Source of the DNA: JAXLYX01 sp046351215
Lineage (GTDB): Bacteria; Myxococcota_A; Polyangia; Polyangiales; Houyiibacteriaceae
NCBI GenBank assembly: GCA_046351215.1
Contig: JAXLYX010000005.1
Span: 1 to 64,000, forward strand
Direction of reading: 5' to 3'
Length of the DNA stretch: 64,000 nt
The notes under the pieces are model-generated. The model was not told where the DNA came from. It searched no databases and worked only from the letters and a program-made list of their open reading frames with translations. A program made the position numbers and the translations under genes. Shown here piece by piece: positions 26,167 through 35,969 of this stretch (the stretch's first letter is position 1; each line of letters opens with the position of its first letter).

Positions 26167-28551
26167 TCACTCGTTCGACGCGAGATCGCGGGACGGGGTC
26201 TTCTCCTCGTCCTCGTCGCCGAAGTCCGTGTCCTCGAGCTCGCGCTCGAAGCCGCACGTGCCGTTCGCGCACTTCAGGACGGGCGCCTTCTTCGTGCCCC
26301 CGCGGACGAGGAACTGCGAGCCGCACTGCGGGCAGTCCTCCTTCACGGGCTTCTGCCAGATGCGGAAGTCGCACTTCTGCTCGCTCGCGTAGTTCGTGCA
26401 GCCGTAGAAGGGCTTGCCGCGCTGCTTGCCCTTGATCTCGATGATGTCGCCCGTCTTGCACTTCGGGCACTTCACCCCGAGCGGGATCGGGCGCGTGGAC
26501 TTGCACTTCGGGTAGTTCGAGCAGCCGAGGAACCAGCCGTTGCGGCCCCAGCGCTTCGACATCTTCGCGCCGCACTGGTCGCAGTCGTAGTCCGTCATCT
26601 CCGGCTGGTGCTCGTCACCATCCGTCGCGAGGTTGCGGGCGTACTTGCAGTCCGGGTAGCGCGGGCAGCCGATGAAGGGCCCGTTCTTGCCCCAGCGCTT
26701 CTGGAGCTCGGTACCGCACTCCGGGCAGGCCTCGCCGAGGTTCTCCGGCTCGGGCCACCACTTGCCCTTGTGCGACTTCGCGACCTCGATCTGCTTCTGC
26801 AGACGCTCGTGGAAGGGCGCGAGCACGTCGAGTCGCTTGGCGCGCGCCTCGGCGACCGCGTCGAGCGATTCCTCGAGCTTGCGCGTGAACCCGATGTCGG
26901 CGAGGTCGAAGCCCTCCTGCACCAGTTTCTCGATCACGAGCTTGCCGAGATCGGTCGCGACGAGGCGACCGTTCCGGTTCTGCACGTAGTCGCGCGCCTG
27001 GACCTTGCTGACGATCTCGGAGTAGGTGCTCGGACGGCCGAGCCCCTCTTCCTCGAGCTTCTTGATGAGCGAGGCCTCGGAGAAGAGCGGCGGGGGCTCC
27101 GTCTGCTTGTGGAGCGCCTGGACGCCGGGCTCCGCGAGCGAGAGCTTGTCGCCCTCCTCCATCGCGGGGAGCAGGGTGCCCTCTTCCTCGTCGCCGTTGC
27201 CCTCGGCTTCCTCGCCGGCGAGGGGCGCCGCACCGGCCCCGTAGACGGCGCGCCAGCCGGGCACCTTGAGGACCGAGCCGGACGCGCGGAGCACGTGGGC
27301 GCGGCCGTCGGTCTTCGCCTCGATCTCCACCTGCGTCTGGTCGTAGACGGCGGGGTTCATCTGACAGGCGACGAAGCGATCCCAGATGAGGCGGTAGAGC
27401 TTGAGCTGCGCGTCCTGGAGGTACGCCGCGACGGCCTCGGGCGGCAGGTCCATGCGCGTGGGCCGGATGGCCTCGTGCGCGTCCTGCACGTTCTGGTTCT
27501 TCGTCTTGAACTCGTTGGGCTGCGCGGGGACGGCGTCCTTGCCGTACTTCGCGACGATGTGCTCGCGGGCCGCCTGCACCGCGTCGACCGAGAGGCGCAC
27601 GCTGTCGGTACGGATGTAGGTGACGAGACCGACGAGCTCGGCGTTCTTGCCCTTGCCGACCGTGACGCCTTCGTAGAGCTGCTGCGCGAGCCGCATCGCG
27701 CGCTTCGGCGGCATGCCGAGGCGGCTCGACGCGTCCTGCTGGAGCTTCGACGTCGTGTACGGCGCCGGCGCGCGGCGCTTCTGCTCGCGGCGCGTGACCT
27801 TGCGGACGCGGTACTCGGCCTTCTTCAGATCCGAGACGAGCTTCGCCGCCATCGGCTCGCTCGTGGCGGCCGGACGCGAGCCGATCTTCTCGAGCTTCTC
27901 GCCGTTCGCCTCGACGAGCGAGGCCGTGAACGGCGGCGGATTCTTGCCCCCGAGGCGGGCCTCGACGAGCCAGTAGTTCTGCGGGACGAACTCGTCGTGC
28001 TCCTTCTGGCGATCGACGATGATCCGGAGCGCGGGCGTCTGGACGCGACCGGCCGAGAGGCCGTAGGTCAGCTTCGTCCAGAGGAGGTTCGAGAGCGGGT
28101 AGCCGCCGATGCGGTCGAGCACCCGGCGCGTCCGCTGGGCCTCGTAGAGGTTCCCGTCGAGGTCCCGCGGATGATCCAGGCCCTCGTGGACGCCCTTCTT
28201 CGTGATCTCGTTGAAGAGGACGCGCCGGATCTCGGCCTTCTTGTTGGCGTCCTTGACGATCTCGGCCAGGTGGTAGGCGATCGCCTCGCCCTCGCGATCG
28301 GGGTCGGTCGCGAGGAGGATGCGCTCGACCTTCTTCGCGCTCGCCCGGATGTCCTTGACGATCTCGTCCTTGCCCTTCTCGGCGAGGACCTCGTAGGTCT
28401 CCTGGAAGCCGTTCTCGACGTCCACGCCGCCGCGCTTCGGCAGATCCTTGATGTGCCCCTTCGACGCGAGGACCTCGTAGTCGTCTCCGACGTACTTCTT
28501 GATGGTCTTCGCCTTGGCAGGCGACTCGACGATGAGGAGGGACTTGGGCAT
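26167..28551 (-). CDS. topA: DNA topoisomerase I
   Basis: 794 aa, type IA. The Toprim domain (MPKSLLIVESPAKAKTIKKYVG...DPDREGEAIAYHL), GLSAGRVQTPALRIIVDRQ and the active-site Tyr motif YIRTDSVRLS are present. The C-terminus carries four Cys-rich zinc modules at about residues 590-780 (CPECGTEL...CPRYPDC; CDQCGAKM...CSNYPKC; CPKCKTGD; CPQCGSQF...CANGTCGF) and an acidic tail. It relaxes negative supercoils. It starts 8 nt after the dprA stop. Confidence 0.98.
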   Translation of the reverse strand: MPKSLLIVESPAKAKTIKKYVGDDYEVLASKGHIKDLPKRGGVDVENGFQETYEVLAEKGKDEIVKDIRASAKKVERILLATDPDREGEAIAYHLAEIVKDANKKAEIRRVLFNEITKKGVHEGLDHPRDLDGNLYEAQRTRRVLDRIGGYPLSNLLWTKLTYGLSAGRVQTPALRIIVDRQKEHDEFVPQNYWLVEARLGGKNPPPFTASLVEANGEKLEKIGSRPAATSEPMAAKLVSDLKKAEYRVRKVTRREQKRRAPAPYTTSKLQQDASSRLGMPPKRAMRLAQQLYEGVTVGKGKNAELVGLVTYIRTDSVRLSVDAVQAAREHIVAKYGKDAVPAQPNEFKTKNQNVQDAHEAIRPTRMDLPPEAVAAYLQDAQLKLYRLIWDRFVACQMNPAVYDQTQVEIEAKTDGRAHVLRASGSVLKVPGWRAVYGAGAAPLAGEEAEGNGDEEEGTLLPAMEEGDKLSLAEPGVQALHKQTEPPPLFSEASLIKKLEEEGLGRPSTYSEIVSKVQARDYVQNRNGRLVATDLGKLVIEKLVQEGFDLADIGFTRKLEESLDAVAEARAKRLDVLAPFHERLQKQIEVAKSHKGKWWPEPENLGEACPECGTELQKRWGKNGPFIGCPRYPDCKYARNLATDGDEHQPEMTDYDCDQCGAKMSKRWGRNGWFLGCSNYPKCKSTRPIPLGVKCPKCKTGDIIEIKGKQRGKPFYGCTNYASEQKCDFRIWQKPVKEDCPQCGSQFLVRGGTKKAPVLKCANGTCGFERELEDTDFGDEDEEKTPSRDLASNE

Positions 28552-28559
28552 GGGTTCGG

Positions 28560-29483
28560 TTACCGCCGGGGGTTCCGGGTGGCCCTCACGTAGCGCCCAC
28601 CGTCGCGCTCGTCGACCTGGCCGCCGAGCAGGAGGGTGAGGAGGGTCCGCTGCACCCGGGCGGCAGGGAGCCCCGTCGCCCGGGCGACCTCGTCGACGTG
28701 CCTCGGGCGAGAGCCCAAGGCCGAGAGGACGATCCCCTCGTCACCGCCGAAGTCTTCGAATTCACACTGTTTTGTGGATTCCCGACTCCGCCCGGGGAGA
28801 ACCGGCCGGCGTTCGGGAGCGGACACGGATAGGACATCTTCCGGCGAAGTGCAAACGAGCGCCCCCCGTCGGAGGAGCGCCGAACCTCCCCGTCCGCGGA
28901 CATCCCAGGGCGCCGCGGGGACCGCGAAGACGCCTCGCCCGAAGCGGCGGGCGGCCGCCGCCGTGGACAGGGCGCCCGACCGATCCGGGGCCTGGACGAC
29001 CACCACGGAATCGGCGAGCGCGGCGACCAGCTCGTTGCGGCGGAGGAAGCGCCCCTTGTGGGCCGCGGCTCCGTCCGGGGCCGTGGTCACGAGGGCCCCC
29101 CGCGCCGCGATCCGTTCGAAGAGCCGGCCGTGGGTCGGCGGATAGGCCCGGTCGAGGCCGGTGCCGAGGACGGCGACCGTCCGCCCTCCTCCGGCGAGCG
29201 CCCCCTCGTGGGCGGCGGCGTCGATCCCGAGGGCCCCGCCCGACATCACCACGACGCCCGCGACGGCGAGCGCGCGTCCGAGCTCGAAGGCGAACTCGGC
29301 GGCCTCGGGATCCGGCCTGCGCGTGCCGACCACGGCGACGCAGGGTGACCAGGGAGGGAGCTCCCCGGCCACGCGGATCGACGGGAGCGTCGGGCCGAAG
29401 CCCGGCGGAAGGCGCGGATAGCTCGGATGGTCGGGCTCGAGCCGCTCGGGCGCGGCGGGGAGCGTCATGCGGGGGTCGTGCAT
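28560..29483 (-). CDS. dprA: DNA-processing protein A
   Basis: 307 aa. The extended Rossmann fold shows VAVVGTRRPD, the phosphate-binding SGGALGIDAAAHEGAL, VAVLGTGLDRAYP and FLRRNELVAALADSVVVVQAPDRSGAL. A C-terminal winged helix follows (GIVLSALGSRPRHVDEVARATGLPAARVQRTLLTLLLGG). It is short for the family because the N-terminal SAM-like domain is missing. DprA loads RecA on incoming single-stranded DNA, so natural transformation or recombination is implied. A short AT-rich patch (about 28757-28780) interrupts the otherwise GC-rich codons. It heads the dprA-topA-trmFO-xerC-hslVU array. Confidence 0.93.
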   Translation of the reverse strand: MHDPRMTLPAAPERLEPDHPSYPRLPPGFGPTLPSIRVAGELPPWSPCVAVVGTRRPDPEAAEFAFELGRALAVAGVVVMSGGALGIDAAAHEGALAGGGRTVAVLGTGLDRAYPPTHGRLFERIAARGALVTTAPDGAAAHKGRFLRRNELVAALADSVVVVQAPDRSGALSTAAAARRFGRGVFAVPAAPWDVRGRGGSALLRRGALVCTSPEDVLSVSAPERRPVLPGRSRESTKQCEFEDFGGDEGIVLSALGSRPRHVDEVARATGLPAARVQRTLLTLLLGGQVDERDGGRYVRATRNPRR

Positions 29484-29523
29484 GCGGCCTTCTTCGACCG
29501 CTCCGGGGGCCGGTTGTCGCCGC

Positions 29524-29817
29524 CTACGCGCGCCCCGGCCTCCACCGCTCGATGCGTCTCGGCAGGGTGCCCCCGGGCTCCTTCGTCCGCGCGACCCAGG
29601 CCGCGCGGAGCAGCGAGGCGACCTGCGTGCGCGCCCACTCGGGAGTGGATTCGGGCAGGCCCTCGAACGACACGCGACCGTCGACGAGCTCGACGAGGAC
29701 CTTGCCCTCGAGCGTCGCTTCCGGGAACGCGAGGCCGAGCGCGTACGTCACGCGTTCCGACCCGAGCGCGAGGCGCTCGAGCCCGATCCGGACACCGTGC
29801 GAAGGGGCGCGGGGCAT
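29524..29817 (-). CDS. Small hypothetical protein
   Basis: 97 aa from ATG 29817 (MPRAPSHGVRIGLERLALG), one nt after the stop of the L,D-transpeptidase gene, so probably in its operon. It is rich in short strands (GLAFPEATLEGKVLVELVDGRVSFEGLPESTP) and ends with a basic helix. I recognise no domain. A longer in-frame start at 29862 would overlap the preceding gene. Confidence 0.6.
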   Translation of the reverse strand: MPRAPSHGVRIGLERLALGSERVTYALGLAFPEATLEGKVLVELVDGRVSFEGLPESTPEWARTQVASLLRAAWVARTKEPGGTLPRRIERWRPGRA

Positions 29818-29818
29818 C

Positions 29819-31990
29819 TCAGTGGGGAGCGGTGGAACGCACGGCGGCGTCCGAGGTCGCATGACCGGCGTCGTGCGCGACTCCTGCGTCCGTCGCGGCG
29901 GCGCCGCCGTCGAGGAGGCCTCCGTCGAGCCCTCCGTCCGCGCCGGGAAGCGTGGTCGGAGTGAGGTTGCCGAAGCGATCCACGATCACCGCGCCCCCGT
30001 CCGGGACGACGTAGCCGCCGAGGACGGGATCGAAGCGCGGAAGAGCCTGCGGAATCGGCGCGGTCTGCTCGCCCAGGATGCGGCCGGGCAGCACGGTCAC
30101 GACGATCGGCCGCGCGAGCCCGAAGGCGTAGCCCCCTTGGTCGACGGCGAGCTCGTAGGTGAAGCCGTCCATCGGGATCACGCGACGGTAGTGGACGTCG
30201 TCCGCCCCCTGTCGCGTGTGCGGACGGTGCCGGAGGATGAACGACATCATCCGCACGGCGATGTGGTTGTGGAGGCGGTGGCAGCCGTGGGAATGCCTCC
30301 GCATGATGCTCATGTAGTCGACCGAGCCGTGCGTGCGGATGCCCTCGTCGCCCCGAGCGACCATGTTGCCCTGCTCGTCGCGGACGAAGGGACGGTGGTA
30401 GGCGGCGACGAGGCCATAGGCCGACGCGTAGCTCGGACCGGTCTCGTGAACGTTCACACGCCACTTGTCGCGGCCTCGGCCGCCTCCGCGCGTGAGGAGG
30501 CTGCGCGGCGGCGCCGAGTCGGGCGGGAGCCAGACCGGGGCGGCGACGATGCGCTCCCAGATCACGGGTCCCGGAGGCGACTCCTTGTACTTCCACATGA
30601 TGACGTCGCCGACGCTCTCCGTGCGCCAGCCGCCGATCGTCGTGCCGAAGCGGGCGAGCGGGATCTTCTGATCGCGGTAGGTGACGTAGAGCGTGAGCCG
30701 GGGACGCTCGCTCACGGGCTGCGCGCGCTCGGCGCCCAGCTCGTCGTACGGGAACTCGTACCAGACGTCCCCTCGATCGATCTCGACCGAGAAGTCCATG
30801 TCCGGCGAGTAGTACTCCGGGTAGCGGATGCCTCGCACCGCGACGAGCTTGCGCGGACCGATGTCGCCGAGCCCGCGGAGGAAGGCGAGCGTCGCCTCGG
30901 GGGTCGAGAGCCCGAGGGCCTTCACGAGGTGCTCGCGGATCTCGCGCTCGAGGTTCGGGACCTCGTGCGTGCGACCGTCCATGCCGACGAAGGTGTTCGG
31001 ACGTCCGTCGGGGAGTCGGGACATGCTCCCGTCCTCGATCACCGAAGCCGCGTGGAGCGCCCGCTCGGTGAGGACGCGCACGACGTCGCCGCGCTCGAGC
31101 TCCATCGGCGCGGTCCGGAGCTCCTCGAGCGTGTCACGGCCGACGAAGCCCCAACCGAACACCCGATGGCGCCGCTCGAACTCCGCGAGCGCCTCGTGCG
31201 TCGCCCAGTCGAGCCCGCCGCGGACGCGGCGCCCCTTGCCCTCGAAGTAGCCCTCGCAGTCGAGGCGATGCTGCACCGCGACGAGCGCGCGGTACGTCGG
31301 CCCGAGCTGGACGTAGTCGCGCACGAGGTTCCGATCGGCCGGCGTGAAGGTCGACGTGTCGAGCTCGGCGGCGTCGGTCTTCCCCTGCTGTGCGAGGAAG
31401 CGCTGCACGGCCCGCTCCGCGGTCTCGTACCGTCGCGCGTTCGCCTGCGCCCGGTTCGTGTCCTCGTAGGCGATGAAGCCCTGGAACGAGCGGAGCGTGT
31501 CGAGATCCACCTCCTCGCGACACGCGAGGCCCGCCGTGCGCTCCATGCGCGTGCGGAGCAGGCTGATCGTCGGGGGGATGCCGTAGAGCTCGAGGTACTT
31601 GTCCTCCCGCGCCCGCGCCCCGTGGTGGTCGTCCGGGTACTCGCCACGCGCGAGCGCGAGGTAGGTGGGCCGATACGGATTCGGCACGCGCGGCTCGTCC
31701 GGACCGTCGTTCTCGCTGAGGATGTAGGGGACCCAGTCGTCGCCGAGGTCGAGCACGAAATAGCCCTCGGCCTCCGCCTGATGGGCCTCCAGCGTCCGGA
31801 CGACGTGACCGTCCTCCCAGACGTCGACGGGATCGTGGAGCTCGGGCAGAGGCTGCGCGGGCGCGGTCGGTGTCGTCTCGGCGGCGGGCGCCGGCGTGGG
31901 CGTCGGCACCGGCGTGGGGGCGGGCTCGTCCTTCGGACCGCAGGCGATCGCGAGGAGGAGGACCGAGAGGAGCGTGTTCGGGAAGCGCAT
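29819..31990 (-). CDS. Lipoprotein L,D-transpeptidase (YkuD fold)
   Basis: 723 aa. The signal peptide MRFPNTLLSVLLLAIAC (Cys17) ends in a lipobox-like AIAC and is followed by a Thr/Pro spacer, so it is probably anchored to the outer or inner membrane. The C-terminal half holds the YkuD catalytic motif RTHGSVDYMS...SHGCHRLHN with His and Cys intact (about residues 560-575). The long N-terminal part contains a peptidoglycan-binding-like region. A DGG/DAG-rich tail (GGLDGGLLDGGAA) ends the protein. It is expected to make 3-3 crosslinks or attach proteins to peptidoglycan in the periplasm. ATG 31990 is chosen for the signal peptide. Confidence 0.88.
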   Translation of the reverse strand: MRFPNTLLSVLLLAIACGPKDEPAPTPVPTPTPAPAAETTPTAPAQPLPELHDPVDVWEDGHVVRTLEAHQAEAEGYFVLDLGDDWVPYILSENDGPDEPRVPNPYRPTYLALARGEYPDDHHGARAREDKYLELYGIPPTISLLRTRMERTAGLACREEVDLDTLRSFQGFIAYEDTNRAQANARRYETAERAVQRFLAQQGKTDAAELDTSTFTPADRNLVRDYVQLGPTYRALVAVQHRLDCEGYFEGKGRRVRGGLDWATHEALAEFERRHRVFGWGFVGRDTLEELRTAPMELERGDVVRVLTERALHAASVIEDGSMSRLPDGRPNTFVGMDGRTHEVPNLEREIREHLVKALGLSTPEATLAFLRGLGDIGPRKLVAVRGIRYPEYYSPDMDFSVEIDRGDVWYEFPYDELGAERAQPVSERPRLTLYVTYRDQKIPLARFGTTIGGWRTESVGDVIMWKYKESPPGPVIWERIVAAPVWLPPDSAPPRSLLTRGGGRGRDKWRVNVHETGPSYASAYGLVAAYHRPFVRDEQGNMVARGDEGIRTHGSVDYMSIMRRHSHGCHRLHNHIAVRMMSFILRHRPHTRQGADDVHYRRVIPMDGFTYELAVDQGGYAFGLARPIVVTVLPGRILGEQTAPIPQALPRFDPVLGGYVVPDGGAVIVDRFGNLTPTTLPGADGGLDGGLLDGGAAATDAGVAHDAGHATSDAAVRSTAPH

Positions 31991-32042
31991 GGAGGCCCGG
32001 GAGCTTTGGATACGCCCACCGACGGTGCAATGCGGGCGGACC

Positions 32043-32071
32043 TTGGGTCCCCCGCCGGCCCGTGGTAGAGG
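32043..32071 (+). promoter_or_regulatory. Leaderless promoter of the DASS transporter gene
   Basis: TTGGGT (32043-32048), 17 bp, TGG-TAGAGG (-10 at 32066-32071), then 6 nt to the GTG at 32078. This geometry places the transcript 5' end at the start codon and supports the GTG over later ATGs. Confidence 0.6.
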
Positions 32072-32077
32072 CGGGGC

Positions 32078-33541
32078 GTGGAAGAATCCGCCATCGATTC
32101 GGGCGCTTCGTGGCGCGGGCGCCTCGGCATGGCCCTCGTGCCGCTCGCCGGGCTCGTGACGGCGGTCGCGCCGCTCGGTCTGCCGCCGAAGGCCCATCGG
32201 GTCGCGGCGATCTTCGCGGCCGTCATCGTGGCCTGGGTCACGGAGGTCGTCCCGATCGCCGTCACCTCCCTCTTGATCCCACCGGCCCTCGTCATCGCCG
32301 GCATCACGACGGCCCCGGAGGCCTTCGCCCCCTTCGGCGACCCGCTCCTCTTCCTCTTCATCGGCGGCTTCTTCCTCGCCAACGCGATGAGCCGTCATGG
32401 CCTCGACCGGAGGCTGGCCACGGGCCTGCTCACGCTTCCCTTCATCGCCGGGCGGGCGCCACGCACCCGGGCCGCGTTCATGCTCGCGGCCTCGCTGGTC
32501 TCCATGTGGATCAGCAACTCCGCGACGACCGCGATCCTCGTCCCGATCCTCCTCGGCACCCTGGCGGGCCACGAGAGCCACGGCCCGGAGGAGCGCGCGC
32601 GCCTCTCGGGCTTCGCCGAGTCGGGGATCCTCGCGGTGGCCTACGCCTCCTCCCTCGGGGGCCTCGGCACGCTCGTCGGCACGCCTCCGAACGGCATCAC
32701 GATGCGCTTCCTGAACGAAGCGGGGATCCGCTTCGGCTTCGTCGACTGGTTGAAGATCGGCGTGCCGGTCTCGCTCGTGCTCTCGGGCATCGCGCTCGCC
32801 GTCGTCCACCTCCGAACGGGCGGCCTCGACCGCGAGCTCGTCCTCGCGCCGGCGCGGGTCGAGGCCTCGGCGTGGAATCGGGGCGAGCGGGTCACCCTCG
32901 TGGCCTTCCTCCTCGCGGTGGCGGGCTGGGTCCTGCCCGACCTCCTCGCGGCCGTCGGCTCGCCCGTCGGCGAGCCCCTCAAGAAGGCCCTGCCCGAGGG
33001 CGTCGTCGCGGTCGTCGCCTCGAGCCTCGTCTTCTTCCTCCGCGACGAGCGGGGCGATCGCGTGCTGCCGTGGGACGAGGCCGTGAAGATCGACTGGGGG
33101 CTGCTCCTGCTCTTCGCCGGAGGCATCTCGCTCGGCAAGCAGATCTTCGAGACGGGCCTCGCCGCGCACCTCGGTCGCGCCTTCGTCGCGTCGGCGGGGA
33201 TCTCGACGGTCTGGGAGCTGACGGCGATCGTGATCGTCTTCTCGCTCGTCGTCACGGAGGTCGCCTCGAACACCGCCTGCGCGAGCATGGTGCTCCCGCT
33301 CGTGCTCGCGGTCTGCGGCGAGCTCCACGTCTCGCCCATCGCTCCCGCGCTCGGGGCCGGGATGGCCGCGACCTGTGGCTTCATGCTCCCGATCGCCACG
33401 GGACCGAACGCCATCGCCTACGGCACCGGACGCGTGAAGGTGGGGACGATGATGCGGACCGGCATCGTCCTCGACGTCCTCTGTTGCCTCGCGCTCTTCG
33501 TGCTGCTCCGCCTGCTCTGTCCCCTCTACGGTTGGAGCTGA
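32078..33541 (+). CDS. DASS/SLC13-family sodium:anion symporter
   Basis: 487 aa with about 11-12 hydrophobic segments. Both Ser-Asn-Thr-type anion/Na+ motifs are present: MWISNSATTAIL in the first half and VASNTACASMVLP in the second, the hallmark of dicarboxylate/sulfate symporters. GTPPNGI and TGPNAIAYGTGRV are also typical. It is predicted to take up a dicarboxylate or similar divalent anion across the inner membrane. The start GTG 32078 fits the promoter. An ATG at 32129 just before the first helix is an alternative. Confidence 0.92.
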   Translation: MEESAIDSGASWRGRLGMALVPLAGLVTAVAPLGLPPKAHRVAAIFAAVIVAWVTEVVPIAVTSLLIPPALVIAGITTAPEAFAPFGDPLLFLFIGGFFLANAMSRHGLDRRLATGLLTLPFIAGRAPRTRAAFMLAASLVSMWISNSATTAILVPILLGTLAGHESHGPEERARLSGFAESGILAVAYASSLGGLGTLVGTPPNGITMRFLNEAGIRFGFVDWLKIGVPVSLVLSGIALAVVHLRTGGLDRELVLAPARVEASAWNRGERVTLVAFLLAVAGWVLPDLLAAVGSPVGEPLKKALPEGVVAVVASSLVFFLRDERGDRVLPWDEAVKIDWGLLLLFAGGISLGKQIFETGLAAHLGRAFVASAGISTVWELTAIVIVFSLVVTEVASNTACASMVLPLVLAVCGELHVSPIAPALGAGMAATCGFMLPIATGPNAIAYGTGRVKVGTMMRTGIVLDVLCCLALFVLLRLLCPLYGWS

Positions 33542-33631
33542 ACACCCGTCGCTGCACGCGGGGTGCACGGTTCGTCGCTTTCTGGCGTTTCCCGCGCGGC
33601 CTCCGAGACCATCGGAGCCCGCGGAGGAACG

Positions 33632-35935
33632 ATGAGCCCGTCCGACACCACGAAGAGCGCCCCGCCGACGATCCCCTCCGTCGGGTCGACCCTCGCGCGC
33701 GCTGCGGACCTCCTCTCCGAGACCTCCGGACGCGTCGAGACCGTCGTCGGTCTCGTGAACGGTCGCGTGCTCCGCATGCACGCGCCCGCGCTCACCGAGT
33801 ACCTCGCCCTCCGTCTGGGCACGCTCGAGCGAGCCCGGCGCGCGCTGGTCACGCTGCGGGCCGCGCTCGCGGAGCAGCCGGCCGACTCGCTCGTCGCTCC
33901 TCCGGGCGTGCGCGCCCAGCTCTACCGCATCGCCCGCGCCGTGGCCTTCGCCGCGCGGTCCGACGACACGATCGATCGGATGGCGGCGCGGAGGGACCTC
34001 CCGTGGGCGACGGAGCCGAGCCCCGAGCTCCCCGCTCCCGCCCTCCGCATCGTCCGCACGGATCTCCCCGACGACGCGCTCGAGCTCCTCGAGCTCCGCC
34101 ACGTGCGCGACCTCACACCCGACGAGATCGCGTGCGTGACCGGGCGGCGCGTCGAAGACGTCTACGAGGGCCTCGACGACGCGACCGAGCTCCTCGTCGG
34201 GCTCCTCGACACCACGGGACGCGGTCGGGCGAAGGTCCACGACCTCCTCCGGCGAGCGCTCGCGATCGCGGACGGCGGCGTGCGCGCCGAGACCCGGGAC
34301 GGGACCGGCGAGTGGCTGCCCCTGCCGCGCGGGACGCTGATCGGAGGCCGCTACGCGCTCGAGTGCCGCGTGGGGAGCGGCGCATTCGGGGACGTCTACC
34401 GGGCGACGGACGCCGAGGTGCCGGGACACGTGCTCGCGCTCAAGTTGCTGCACCAACCGGCTCACTCCGACGAAGCACGCGAGGCGGCGATGCGCGAGAT
34501 CCGCCTGCTCGCCTCCGTCTTCCACCCCTCGCTCGTGCAGTTCAAGGACCACGGCTGGCACGAGGGGCGCCTCTGGTTCGCCATGCCCTGGTACGAGGGC
34601 GAGACCCTCGAGGCCCGCATCCGCCGCGGCGCGCTGAGCCGCGGCGAGGCCCACGATCTCTTCGTGCCCCTGGCACGCGCCCTCGCGACCCTCCACGCCT
34701 CCGGCATCCGTCACCAGGACGTGAAGCCGGAGAACATCTTCCTCGCGCGCATGCACTCGGGCGAGGAGGAGGTGCTGCCGGTCCTGCTCGATCTCGGCGT
34801 CGCCGCGAAGGAGGCCGAGATGGTGGTCGCCGGGACGCCGACCTACTTCGCGCCCGAGGTCGCCGACCAATTCGTGGAGCTCGGCGCGCGGCGTCGCATC
34901 ACCTCGAAGTCCGACGTGTTCTCCCTCGCTCTCTCGCTCCGCAACGCGCTCGAGCCGGAGAACGAGGAGACGGTGAGCTCGGCCGGAGTCGACGCCTTCA
35001 TCGCGCGCCGCGCGAGGCAGGCGCCGAAGCCCTTCGCGCGCCGCGATCTCCGCTACCTCGACGGCGCGTTCGGTCGCTTCCTCGCGCAGGATCCCGAGGC
35101 CCGGCCGGACGCCGACGCGCTCGCGAAGGAGCTCTCGATCCTGGTCGAGCCCGAGCGCAGGAGGGCGCGCCGCCGCTCGATCGCCGCGGTCGCGATCCCG
35201 CTCGCGACCCTCTTGCTCGGGCTCACGGGCGTGGTCGGCTTCGCCCTCGAGCAGCGCGCCGAGCGGAAGGCCGAAGAAGCCGCGCGCGCGAGCTTGTCCG
35301 CGCGGACGCTCCGCCAGGATCTCGCGGCGTCGGAGTCGAGCCGAGCACGCCTCGCGCAGGAATCCGCCCGCATCTCCGGGCTGCTCGAGCACGGCCGGCT
35401 CTCCCGGGCGGAGCTCGCACGCCACCTCGAGCGGACCGAGCAGGAGCTGGCGGCTGCCGGCGAGCGCCTGCGCGTCGCACGCGTCCAGACGGACGAGCTC
35501 CGCGCCTCCCTCGCGGAGTCCACGACGCGCGAGCAGGGGCTCCGTTCCGGTCTCTCCGAGGCCGAGCAGCGCCTCGAGCGCGAGAAGATCCGGACGGCGG
35601 ACGCCGAGCAGCGCATCGCCCTGCGTCAGGCCGACCTCGAGCGTGCCGAGGCGAGCCTGCGGGAGGCCGCCCTGCGTCAGCGCGAGCTCGAGGCGCAGGC
35701 CACCACCCTCTCGGATCGGCTCTCGGCCGAGCGCGCCCGCGGAGCGGAGCTCGAGCGCGCCGTGGCCGAGGCCCGGAACGAGACGGCGCGCGCCCTCGCC
35801 GCGCGCGACGAAGCGGAGTCCGACGCCCAGCGATGGCGTCGACGTGCGACGGAAGCCGAGGCTCTCGTCCCGCGCGGCGAGATCCCGAGAGCGCCCGGGA
35901 GCACGGCCGTGGTGCTCGAGCCACCGGGCGGCTGA
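33632..35935 (+). CDS. Membrane Ser/Thr protein kinase with N-terminal ECF-sigma-like region
   Basis: 767 aa; ATG 33632 has GGAGG 7 nt upstream. Residues of about 40-180 resemble an ECF sigma factor: LYRIARAVAF like the end of region 2, and LPDDALELLELRHVRDLTPDEIACVTGRRVEDVYEGL like region 4. A kinase domain follows (about 235-510) with GSGAFGDVY, ALKLL, the catalytic loop IRHQDVKPEN (HQD instead of HRD), DLG and TPTYFAPE. One transmembrane helix (about 515-540, IPLATLLLGLTGVVGFAL) precedes a Glu/Arg/Ala coiled coil to residue 755. The kinase is cytoplasmic. The coiled coil after the single helix would then be periplasmic if the topology is simple. Activity is likely because K, D and DLG are kept. 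Confidence 0.87.
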   Translation: MSPSDTTKSAPPTIPSVGSTLARAADLLSETSGRVETVVGLVNGRVLRMHAPALTEYLALRLGTLERARRALVTLRAALAEQPADSLVAPPGVRAQLYRIARAVAFAARSDDTIDRMAARRDLPWATEPSPELPAPALRIVRTDLPDDALELLELRHVRDLTPDEIACVTGRRVEDVYEGLDDATELLVGLLDTTGRGRAKVHDLLRRALAIADGGVRAETRDGTGEWLPLPRGTLIGGRYALECRVGSGAFGDVYRATDAEVPGHVLALKLLHQPAHSDEAREAAMREIRLLASVFHPSLVQFKDHGWHEGRLWFAMPWYEGETLEARIRRGALSRGEAHDLFVPLARALATLHASGIRHQDVKPENIFLARMHSGEEEVLPVLLDLGVAAKEAEMVVAGTPTYFAPEVADQFVELGARRRITSKSDVFSLALSLRNALEPENEETVSSAGVDAFIARRARQAPKPFARRDLRYLDGAFGRFLAQDPEARPDADALAKELSILVEPERRRARRRSIAAVAIPLATLLLGLTGVVGFALEQRAERKAEEAARASLSARTLRQDLAASESSRARLAQESARISGLLEHGRLSRAELARHLERTEQELAAAGERLRVARVQTDELRASLAESTTREQGLRSGLSEAEQRLEREKIRTADAEQRIALRQADLERAEASLREAALRQRELEAQATTLSDRLSAERARGAELERAVAEARNETARALAARDEAESDAQRWRRRATEAEALVPRGEIPRAPGSTAVVLEPPGG

Positions 35936-35969
35936 GGGCCGGCACGCGAGCGGCGCATCGCGGGCGACC

